Shown here in pieces: positions 55,401 to 64,000 of a stretch of 64,000 nucleotides of DNA. Position 1 is the first letter of the stretch. Each line of letters starts with the position of its first letter. Source of the stretch: Sarocladium kiliense (lineage: Eukaryota > Ascomycota > Sordariomycetes > Hypocreales > Sarocladiaceae); the NCBI GenBank assembly GCA_030734395.1, contig JAUZTG010000051.1, positions 1 to 64,000 on the forward strand, written 5' to 3'. The notes under the pieces were generated by a model that searched no databases, was not told where the DNA came from, and saw only the letters and a program-made list of their open reading frames with translations. A program made the translations under genes and the position numbers.

Positions 55401-56287
55401 TTTGCTTTTCCGGTGTCAGCCGACAAAGGGCTGCGCAAGTGTTGTGCTATACCCTGAGAACGTGATTCGCGATGGCGAGAAGAAAGCACATAAGGCTCCA
55501 AACTCAAGTTGTTGTTCCAGGAGATGGGTTCTTGGGATGGGACCGATCAGAGTGGCAACCCGGTGCAGCAACCTATGTTTAAAGGTCAAATGAGTGGGCG
55601 CGTGGCTCAGGGTTCCCTCCTGGGCCCAGGCTAGTATCTTCCTCGAGCCAAGAATCCGGGGTCAAGTTGGGACCGGCGTCTTAACGATCCATCTGAGTTG
55701 CCGACGCTAAAACAGTGTCTATCATGGCTCCCTTATCTTCTGATCTGTATTTTGTAGGCAAATCTCCCTATCATATCGAATATGCTTATCGGATGGGTCC
55801 ATCTGACAAACATTCAGACCCATTCAGTCATTGGCAATGGTCTAACTCCGCCAGATCGTGCATCCACATAACAGATAACGGAGGGCTGCATCCAGGAACA
55901 GCCTGTACCGATAGGGGCGCCAATTGATCCATGCACAAGTCTCTTGAAGCTACGGCATTCAGATTTTGGCCCGATGACATTACCAAGGTCTTTGGTCGCC
56001 GTAACGCCGACCACACCACATTGGCGTTGATGGCCGCTTGTTGTTACCCGGACCCGTCCCAGTCAAGTATCATCAAAGCCGATGTCAAGTCTAAGTCTAG
56101 GTAAAGATGAGTCTTGGGTCTTGCATTTCCTCCCTTCCGACAAACGCATCTCGCAATTGCTGTCGGATAACGCTACTGACTTCTGTGATTCGATGGTAGG
56201 GATCGCCTATTCTCGTTCTTAGACATTGATGCTAACTCAACATAGACGTAGTAAGCTTGAGGTCGCATATCCGTGGCCCCAGATCCC
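55401..56287. promoter_or_regulatory. Divergent promoter: permease / alpha/beta hydrolase
   Basis: 887 bp between opposed starts. No coding sequence or clear repeat seen. Confidence 0.5.
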
Positions 56288-57184
56288 ATGCTTACTCGAT
56301 ATGCTCCTCTCCAGGAGCAGCCGTTGATGCCTCCCTCACCGGAGTGTTATTCAGTTGTGGCAAAAGAGCTTTCTGACGCAGCCGTGGCCAAGCTTCCCTG
56401 TCAAATCGACATATGTTATGGTCACCACGTGGCCCACAGACTTGACATCTTTCACCCAGATCCTCCTACCAGTGAGCCATGTCCAGTGTTAATTGGGATT
56501 CATGGTGGCAACTGGTCCCATGGCTACAAGGAATGGCTGGGGTTCGGAGCTGGCCCCATCGTTGAAGCCGGTGCCATATTCGTGTCCATCGAGTATCGCC
56601 TCAGCGGCGTTGCGAAATGGCCAGCCCAGCTCGATGACTGCCTCGCAGCCTTGGCCTGGATCTATAAGAATATTGCTCAATACGGGGGCGACCCGAACCG
56701 CATCTTCATCAGCGGACACTCGGCTGGCGGCCATCTAGCGGCAATGGTAACGCTCTCAAAACAACGCTTCCAGGACTTCGAACTACCCCAGGATGTGATC
56801 AAAGCTTGTTTCCCTTATTCGGGGGTCTACGATCTTCGCCACGGTGGACTCTACACTGCAGATGCGAAAACCGGACCAGGGGATTCCCTCATCGACTCCC
56901 AGAACGATGCAGAGGCTGCTTCGCCAGTCTGCTGCATATCGGGGAATACCACACCATTCTTCGTGACCTGGGGCGAGCGAGACAACCCGGTAATGATGGC
57001 ACAGGGTCCTCCGTTTGTCATCGCCCTCAAGACCGCCCCCGGCCGCGCTGAGGGCCGCGTGTTTGCTGGCTTCGACCACTTTCACGTGCATTTGGATCAA
57101 CTGAACCCCAGGAATTATTTAAACCGCGTCGTTCTTGCTTGGATGTTTGGGGACCCAGAAACGACACCCCTGCCCCTATTATAG
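56288..57184 (+). CDS. Alpha/beta hydrolase, arylformamidase/BD-FAE-like
   Basis: A single exon of 298 residues. The frame's earlier start is GTG, so the ATG at 56288 is used. Motifs: oxyanion loop HGGNW, IEYRLSG, ALAWIYKNIAQYGGDPNRI, nucleophile elbow GHSAGGHL, an acid in TWGERDNP and the terminal His in FDHFHVH. HGGxW is typical of kynurenine formamidase and of the HSL-like/BD-FAE esterases. No signal peptide, so it is cytosolic. With the secreted carboxylesterase it gives the cluster two ester/amide hydrolases, one outside and one inside the cell. It marks the right edge of the cluster; AT-rich DNA begins within a few hundred bases. Confidence 0.87.
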   Translation: MLTRYAPLQEQPLMPPSPECYSVVAKELSDAAVAKLPCQIDICYGHHVAHRLDIFHPDPPTSEPCPVLIGIHGGNWSHGYKEWLGFGAGPIVEAGAIFVSIEYRLSGVAKWPAQLDDCLAALAWIYKNIAQYGGDPNRIFISGHSAGGHLAAMVTLSKQRFQDFELPQDVIKACFPYSGVYDLRHGGLYTADAKTGPGDSLIDSQNDAEAASPVCCISGNTTPFFVTWGERDNPVMMAQGPPFVIALKTAPGRAEGRVFAGFDHFHVHLDQLNPRNYLNRVVLAWMFGDPETTPLPLL

Positions 57185-58101
57185 CTTTACGTTATGCAAC
57201 AATACAGAAATTGCATAAGCTGTATCCAGGCTCACTCAAGGATAACTTGGTGGATATGCAGGTTTTCCCAAGGATGCAAACACGTCTGTCGAAGCGAACA
57301 TTATTTGTCGTCCTAATACGCCTGCCTTTGTCCTCACTAGAGGTAGAGCGTAGGCGCGGATGGTCGGATCAGCAAAGAATGGTCTCGGGCATACCTCAAT
57401 AGTCACACCCGACAGATCTTGCCGTCCAAATCCGTTTCTGGCGTGGAACCTGAGCTATCGCTGCTTTAACCTGAGCAGAAGGTGAGCTGAGAGTGAGCTA
57501 GGCTGACCAAGCGCCTGAGCTGAGTGCTAGCCCTGTTTCAGGCCCATGCTTGAGCCATCACACAGTTACTAACACGGAGTGCTGTACTGTGTGCTCCGCC
57601 TAGCTACAGGTGCATCGCCTCCAGGCTACAGGCCGGCATCCAGCCGCCAGGCGGCTCAGCAGTGCACACATTCTTTTCAGTCCCTCGTACAGAGGATGAC
57701 GAAGATAGCAACGTACTGCTACATGCACGATTGTGAATCCAGAGGTTCGGCACTACTAGTGCCGCTTAGATCCCGAATTCAGGAAGCTATCAAGTAAAAT
57801 TTAAGAAAGCTACTCTGCGATGAATAACTATATTTAAGAGATTATGAGCTAACTCTGTATAAAATTTCCTATCTACTCATAAAAATTCTTCATGGCGCCT
57901 TATAGCCCACTGGGTCAACCAGCGTTCCATTAAGGGCGATCTTCAAAACCTGTTCGACCCGAGTGGCCGAAAGCGGTACTAGCCAGTAGCAGAATAAAGT
58001 AAACGCAAAACAGCACTTTCAAAATCTTTGGTTCATACATACTTGGCCGCCATTAGACAAGCCTCAGGTATTTAATCTTCAAAGTGTTCCTCTCTGCTCA
58101 A

Positions 58102-58124
58102 AGCCAGGTGCCAGGCACCTGGCT
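58102..58124. repeat. Perfect 11+1+11 palindrome
   Basis: AGCCAGGTGCC, a single A, then GGCACCTGGCT. It would form a stable hairpin. No ORF covers it; possibly a terminal or internal part of a decayed mobile element. Confidence 0.6.
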
Positions 58125-58259
58125 GTTGAGAAACCGATCCGTAAACTTGGTTATGGACCAAGTTTGAAGTTTGAGTGCGGTAAATTGAATGACTGTAGTA
58201 CATGGAAGTGCTTGGATCATCTAATCAGAAGCTTCCCGCCCTCTTTTCCCCATATCTCC

Positions 58260-58291
<32 letters not shown>

Positions 58292-59510
58292 AGATCCAAC
58301 GATAGGATTCCTGCGGCTTAAGGTGACGTATGGCTTGTGGGCGATGTGCAGGGTTCGTTTGTTGTTGCAACTTCATCCTCGACTGTAAGTAATTCTGTTC
58401 CAATAGATGCCGGGAATAGATACGTCTCCACATCTGACAGACTCCCCGGTCATGCAGAGGTGCAGAGAGCCAAGGTCGGAGGATGCCACAGACTCCCCAG
58501 AGGGGAAGCCACTAGGGCATGTGGGTTGCTGTGCTGTACGCCCATTCTGCGGCTCATGCATAATATTAAGCTGGGACAAGACGTTTGCTTCGTTATACGA
58601 AAAAGATTTGCCGTCGTAATCTAATTAATGCAGTCTTGGAGTCTGTAAACTGGTGTATTTCCTTGATCTTTCGGATTATTCCCTCCCTTCGAGTGTCAAA
58701 AGCTCTCCTACGCCTCTGCGCAGGCGTTCGAGCCCACGCGACCATTGTTAGTGACTTTAGTGCGTTTGATAGTGGTACGAGTGCAGGCCAGGCTCGCGGC
58801 TGTTTCACCACTTAAAGGCGCCTATTTTGAGCGGCCGACGGTGGAAGATATACTGGATTGGGGCCCTGTCATTTACCGCGCGTCTCCTGGATCGTGGCGC
58901 TGCTGAAGTAAATTTAGCGACAGCGCCGCCTGCGCCCACGGCCACCGGCAACCAATTCCCCGGCGCGGAGCGCCCATTTCCCGGAGCTAACCTCCACGCC
59001 ATGACTTTTTTTTATATAGATTATGGGGAGACACGGCCAGGGCCATGGTTCTGGCAACCTCTGATCAACCCCAATATCCAGGACAGCTTGTCAACATGGT
59101 TGGGTGGCAGCATGTGGCAGCGCATTGCCACAGCCGTCTCTGAGGATCACTCAAAAAAGGGCTAGCACAGGCTACCCTTAGATTGCCAACTGTTCACCCA
59201 GGCTATTACGCAGCTTCATGACTTGCTCATGGGACGCTGGGTTGTGATATTGCTTGCAGGCTAGAACATCAATGTATTTAGAGTTGCAGTCAAACGTTTT
59301 GCTGCATATGGGGCTTCAGTGTTACGAGCATGTTACAGAATATCAAGATCATCCTCGAAGTTCTCCCACCTCACTCGCGTTTCTTAGACGTAGCTATCGA
59401 TTGAGAAATAACTCGATAGTGACGTTCTCTTGTGGTCCTTTTCAGAGCTCATAGACTCGATCTCGCGGCTCCTAACTTTCACAGCATTTCGTCTTCTGAC
59501 CGGGGTGGCC

Positions 59511-59586
59511 CCTTCCCTCTTCTCGGTGTCTCCTTCCTTCTCGGTGTCCCCTTCCTTCTCGGTGTTCCTTCCTTCTCGGTGTCCCC
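59511..59586. repeat. Degenerate 18-bp tandem repeat
   Basis: About four copies of a CCTTCCTTCTCGGTGTC(C) unit with indels between copies. Not inside a gene I can support. Confidence 0.7.
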
Positions 59587-60004
59587 TACTTCCTGCACTC
59601 CGAGGTCTGAAGCTTTCTGGCGCCCATGGCTGGCCGGCCGGTAGTCAGATTCCATAAAATGGACTTGAGACCTTATTCTTGTGCGTCTCAAGACACTTTG
59701 CCGTGCATTATAGGTAAAGTCAGGGTTACCATATGCTGCTGCGTCTGAGCCTTAGGCGTGTATAATTAAGAACTCTGTTTACTTACCTATAACTACGCTC
59801 CAGCCTGAAGATCAAGTATCTATTCGAACTATTATGTTGTGATACTTGCTCTCTATGTTTCTCTGGGAATAAAAACATCTCCATAGGTGTGTGTTTGGAA
59901 AAGGTGCTTCTTTTATCCTCTTAGAAGGGAAGATGCACTTAAAAATAAAGAAGGTCTAAATAAACATTAGTATATAAAACTTCGACCACGTAGCTAGGGG
60001 TTAC

Positions 60005-60340
60005 CTAATCTAAATCTAATTCTTTCAGGACTTTGAGCAACAATGCTGCCCAGTCCTGCTGGTTATTAGTGTCTAAAGTCTATACAATGGCCACTCTGCG
60101 CGTGAGATCTTGAAAGAGGCTGTCTGCTTTCTTTTCCTTGTTTTTCTTCGCCTCTGAATCTTGATTCTTGCGGTCAATCAGGGATAACGCTGATGATAAG
60201 ACACCAGCAATACCTATGACTTTAGCTGCTAGTATGGCTGTTTTGTAACTCCAAAGCTTAAGGGTTTGTCTATAGAGCCAATGAAGACCTAAGTGATCCT
60301 CTACATCTAGAGGCGATCTTTAGAACAGCCTATCTTAGTC
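60005..60340 (-). pseudogene. RIP-broken coding relic, unknown family
   Basis: On the minus strand one frame runs through about 110 codons with amino-acid composition of a real protein (LWSYKTAILAAKVIGIAGVL; then DRKNQDSEAKKNKEKKADSL; then QQDWAALLLKVLKELDLD before a final stop at 60007-60005). It is interrupted only by TAG at 60082-60080 and TAA at 60322-60320 and 60337-60335. All three are one C-to-T change from a Gln codon, the CpA-to-TpA change RIP makes. The 5' end is not determined and I do not recognise the family. Confidence 0.45.
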
Positions 60341-61738
60341 AGACATAAAAAAACCCTATCTCGTTAATGTTTCTAGTAACTAATGCCAGCGTGTGCTATA
60401 TTATAAGTATAGGGAAGCTGCGCAGCACATCTTAACGGAGAAGCTTTCCTAAGAGATATAAAAAAGTAACATCCCGGGAAGATACAGACTAGCTAACTGC
60501 ATAAGGCTTAGATGTATATAGCCCCTCTCTCTTAACGTCTTATTCAAATAGGTCCAGGGATTGCGAGCCATAGACGGATGATCGAATACATAAATTTCGA
60601 TATCCAAAGGCTAACTCTAACAAGTAGAGAAAGTCTACTTATGTTACAGGGTTGCAAGAGCGTGTGCTATAATATACCGCTTAGATAGACCAGGACTGTT
60701 ATAGCGTGGACAAGCAGAAACCGCCGGTATGAGTAGCGCCGCACTACCCACACTAATGCAAGAGATATCACTATTATCGATATGGCAACCTATAATTAGC
60801 TGATTGCTCTGAACCCTGCTTGTAAAAACTCACTATGCAACCCAAGATCTGCAGTTGCCTGCTGTCCGATCTTCGAATTGTCAGCGCTGCGTAAAGAAAG
60901 CCTTTAAGTAGTGCTACCCTTCTAATCCAGTAATAAAAAAGCTGGTAGACTAGCAGGGGGACGCTTAATAAGTTAATAAGCGGATTTAGTTTCCCACTTC
61001 AGAATAGAGGTGTTATATAATTTGCGTAAAGTATAGCTGCTTAATGCTGAAGGTTATTTACAACTAAGCTGAGGAATATAAGTGTAAAGATATTATATAT
61101 TATATGCTATAAAAGCAAGGAAGAGAATAAACTTAAAGCGTATTACGCTTATATAGTAGCCTTCCTTAAGAATAAAAGAATACTATATAAAGGGCTTAAA
61201 AATAATAGTAATATATTATAAAGCTTTTATAAAGTAGAAGATTAATATTAATATTAGATAGATAGTTAGCAAGCTGATAAAGAGCACATAATACAACTCA
61301 ATAATGTTCATCTCGAGAAACTTTTGTATGGCGTTTAATCTGGGCGAATGTTGAGCTGCCAGGGAACCTATTTCTTTATTCCAGGATCACATTCTCGTGT
61401 TGACCAGGCCAAGGGCTGTGGCGGAGGCACCCAGACGCCTGGCCAACGGCCGCGGAAGCAGCAGCACACGACCCGTCAGCAAAACTTATTGCTCTCCTAC
61501 TTGGCGGCCAAAACTTAATATATATTCCATGCTCGGACCATTTTCAGTATCTGACTACACTGTTAGCTCGCATATCCGGAAGCCGGGAGAATGGACCCCT
61601 GCCAGTTTGCGAAAGCAGCACGCAACCCGGAAGCAGGACAGTGATATTTCTACTTAAGAACCAGGCTGCTCACATTAAACCTAGAACATCAAAGCTTGAT
61701 TCATCTCTCTTCATACCAGTTCGTTCATACTTGATAAC

Positions 61739-62776
61739 ATGGGTGGAGCATCGCCGGAAGAACGTGCTGTTGAGGCTGCCAAGCAGACAGCGCGCGAAGT
61801 TCGCCGTTTCTTTAAGTCAGGCAGAGAAAAGGCAGAGGTCGACTCATATCTGGTACCTTTGATCTATAGATTAGCCACTACCACTGATATCCTTGGAAAG
61901 AATGAGTTTAAGTTTGGCAGAAATTGGGCGAAGAACAAAAATACATTCCAGAGTGTTCTCACATAATTCCGCGGTCAGGTCCAAAGGGCGGGTGAAACAG
62001 TCCCAGAGTTAACGCACAAAATGGTGAAGTCTGAAGCTGGAAAGCCGGTACCTCCTGGTAGCGGCCCAAGCTCTTCTCAGCTTGACGGCAAGGCCGAGGA
62101 CGTTGACATGTTTAGGGTGGCCGAGCATCTTCCCTCGCCGCCTACGTCAAGCAGTAGAGTTATTTATCAAGGCTCAAATACCCCGGCAAGTAGTCCATCG
62201 CACAATGATCCTCCTTCCGAAATTCCTCCCGCATCTGCCCAGAACCCGTCTTCCTCAGCTCAGGCTGCGTCAGTGAACGAATCTTCGAGTGATCCTCGCG
62301 CACCTACACCTGCACAAACTCCCGCTCCTGAACCCACGTTTCGGCCATCTATCGAGCAGGTCCCGCAGAAACATAACGATGGCCGTACCAAGGACTTTTG
62401 GCCTCGGTTCAACTCAGTGGTCGCGGATATCCATAATCCTGGTTGGCGAGCGATCCAATAAGATTGTCTCCTCTACTAATGCGATTTTGCGGATGTAAAA
62501 TTCCGCTGCGAATTCCACCTTAAGCACGAGGCACAGAAAGACAGTGCGGATGGCCTGTTCGCTTTTGCTTCTGACTGGACCCGAGTTTGCCCTGAAGCGC
62601 TGGATCTGTTGGACGGTGATTGTCGCGGCGACAGCAGCATTCAAGTCTAGACAGCATAATAGGTATTGGGAAGAGTTTTGCAAGATCAGAGTGGAGAGGT
62701 GATATTTTGCGGCGAGCGCACCACAGGCGAAAGCAGTTGGCACTTAAGGCGTGGATGCAAGTCTTGGAAAGTATGA
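61739..62776 (+). pseudogene. RIP-broken hypothetical protein gene
   Basis: From an ATG at 61739 a single frame runs about 345 codons with coding character. It is interrupted by TAA at 61964-61966, 62459-62461, 62477-62479 and 62657-62659 and by TAG at 62648-62650 and 62660-62662, and ends at TGA 62774-62776. Every internal stop is one C-to-T step from CAA or CAG. The N-terminal part is charged and helical (EERAVEAAKQTAREVRRFF), the middle is Pro/Ser-rich, and the C-terminal part is again ordered-looking (DVKFRCEFHLKHEAQKD). Alternatively the first stop could lie in an intron, but no splice pair of normal size fits well. Family unknown. Confidence 0.5.
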
Positions 62777-62907
62777 GTAAACTTCGCTGGCAAGAATGTA
62801 ATGCATGATGATCTAGACTCTCAAAACACACTGAACATGAACATACAACAGCAATGATAGGCCGTATAATGGTGGCTGTCATCCTCTATCACGTATTATC
62901 CCCCCCT

Positions 62908-63979
62908 TCATGTCCCCAATTCAGCGGGTTCCCTACTCTCATGCCAGCGGTGGTTGCCCGTCATCTCGTGCAAGTCGCACAAGCCCGGCACACTTTTCCG
63001 ACCGGTCTTGGGCTCGTAGTGATGCTGGTAGACTTCTGTCTCATTCGAAGCTGGCAAGTCTGGCCTCGCTTGTGCCTTTCGCCTGTTACTCCTGCGAATG
63101 TACACGACCGCGATGATGGTGGCGCAGACGATGACCAGACCACCGATGACACCACCCACAACGGGCCCAATGGGTACCACACTGTTGTTGCCGGAGGATG
63201 AGGGGGACTCTGTTGTAGTTGTTTCTTCGGCCTCTTGCTCAGTTTGTGGTGTTGTTGCCTCCGCTTCTGTTGGGCTTGGACTGGACGTAGCCGAGGTTTG
63301 CTGAATTTCGTTGTCTGAAGTACTGGTCGCTGCCTCGGTAGTCGAGGCAGGTCCTGAGGTCGACGTCGTAGAAGTTGACGAAGTTGCGCTCTCATCAGTC
63401 TCAACGGATGTTTGAGAGTCTCGTGTCGTTGCGAGATAGATGTCGGTTCTCGCCGAAGCTCCACAGGCGATGTAGGAGTATGTCTGGTCTACGCCAAACT
63501 CAAGCAAGGCTGTCGAGCAGACCTGTCTCCCCGGGCTTTGCAAACATTTTAGAGCCTAGCTCTGTCAGAGTCTATTGAGAAACTTACCAAGTGAAAGTGG
63601 TGAGCGTTCTTTGGTCAGTCTTTCCACAGCCATCTTTGCAGTCTTCATCGTCGACGCAACTCCCCGCCAACCCACAGTCGGTGGGACTGATGACTGTTGT
63701 CGGACAGAACCCCCAAAGCCCATTGCGAGTATCGAAGCGACAATTAAAACCGCTGTCCGCAGTTCGAGGCTTATCGGGATCACCGGTGAAGTAGCCACAG
63801 GTTGACATTTCCGTTCCCGTGTTCTGTCGCTTCTGTAAGGAGGTACTGTTGCTTTTCCTTGCCTCCATCGCTGGCCTCGGAGCTATCAAGGCTACCAAAC
63901 CCGAGTCCAGAAGATTATGGCACAGACAAACTTGATACAATTGCAGTAGTGCAAGCGCAACATGTACGCACCTGACCAT
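62908..63979 (-). CDS. Single-pass cell-surface protein, Cys-rich ectodomain and Ser/Thr-rich stem
   Basis: Exons 63979-63588 and 63535-62908 (52-nt intron) give 339 residues. A hydrophobic start (MVRCVHVALALLQLYQVCLC) is probably a signal peptide. The ectodomain has paired cysteines (STCGYFTGD, NCRFDTRNGLWGFCPTT, CGLAGSCVDDEDCKDGCG, CSTALLEFG). A Ser/Thr/Glu-rich stem of about 80 residues follows, then one membrane helix (VVPIGPVVGGVIGGLVIVCA) with a basic stop-transfer RRSNRRK and a cytosolic tail. This layout is common for fungal WSC/Mid2-like wall sensors, but the domain is not a clear WSC. The start is near the window edge, so an upstream exon is possible. Acceptor choice at 63536 is supported by frame. 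Confidence 0.75.
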
Positions 63980-64000
63980 GTCGGCGAAATGAGGCTCTCG

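Larger units (their letters stand above)
57185..61738. repeat. AT-rich, RIP-type region with repeats and coding relics
   Basis: 4.5 kb without an intact gene. It contains a 23-bp palindrome (58102-58124), a run of 28 A (58260-58287), an 18-bp tandem repeat (59511-59586, core CCTTCCTTCTCGGTGTC), a broken coding relic (60005-60340) and a very TA-rich stretch (60900-61300). Stop-dense on both strands. This is the usual look of RIP-mutated repeats or degenerated accessory DNA next to a gene island. Confidence 0.55.

Noticed and set aside
26455..57184. Secondary-metabolite (toxin) cluster
   Set aside because: No PKS, NRPS, terpene synthase, DMATS or RiPP precursor is visible; enzymes are of catabolic type.
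57951..58030. tRNA-like start (GAGTGGCCGAAAGCGG)
   Set aside because: An A-box-like string is present but no B box, no acceptor-stem pairing and no anticodon arm.
1..64000. CRISPR arrays, operons, riboswitches, bacterial insertion sequences
   Set aside because: The window is fungal nuclear DNA with spliced genes; none of these signals is present.

Overview
The window is nuclear DNA of a filamentous ascomycete, most likely a sordariomycete. It has short introns (about 46-80 nt) with GTRNGY donors and CTAAC/CTGAC-like branch sites, fungal-only families (Zn2Cys6 and DUF3425-bZIP regulators, Dal5-type and YAT permeases), fungal housekeeping genes (COA1, MRPL9, RRN6, SPC25, MZT1, PMT2), and AT-rich stretches with coding relics broken by C-to-T type nonsense codons, as repeat-induced point mutation (RIP) leaves. 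Species cannot be told from sequence alone. Gene models were spliced by hand; every multi-exon model given as a CDS keeps one frame from ATG to stop.

Layout. 1-1.8 kb: AT-rich, repeat-like DNA. 1.8-24 kb: core genome with COA1, mitochondrial uL3m, a PITH-domain protein, RRN6, SPC25, a type II membrane glycosyltransferase, the tiny MZT1, a CHY/RING E3 ligase and the protein mannosyltransferase PMT2. 24.8-25.5 kb: a small secreted cysteine-rich protein with a Pro/Glu/Thr linker. 26.4-57.2 kb: thirteen genes that look like a catabolic cluster: a TauD-type 2-oxoglutarate dioxygenase, a Dal5-type MFS transporter, a homoserine dehydrogenase, a succinate-semialdehyde-type aldehyde dehydrogenase, a bZIP regulator, a gamma-family PLP enzyme, a Zn2Cys6 regulator, a Rieske oxygenase, an SVOP-type MFS transporter, a sarcosine-oxidase-like flavoenzyme, a secreted carboxylesterase, a YAT amino-acid permease and an alpha/beta hydrolase. 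Four pairs are divergent over shared promoter regions. 57.2-62.8 kb: AT-rich RIP-type DNA with two broken coding relics. 62.9-64.0 kb: a single-pass cell-surface protein.

How the cluster may work (inference): esterases release, and three permeases import, an N-methylated or homoserine-containing compound. The Rieske oxygenase and the sarcosine-oxidase-like enzyme would remove N-methyl groups or cleave C-N bonds. The PLP enzyme and homoserine dehydrogenase would handle a homoserine-type skeleton, and the aldehyde dehydrogenase would oxidise the resulting semialdehyde. The two regulators would control the set. The substrate is not determined; trimethylhomoserine (betaine-lipid head group), carnitine or another betaine, and homoserine/canavanine are the candidates I can argue for.
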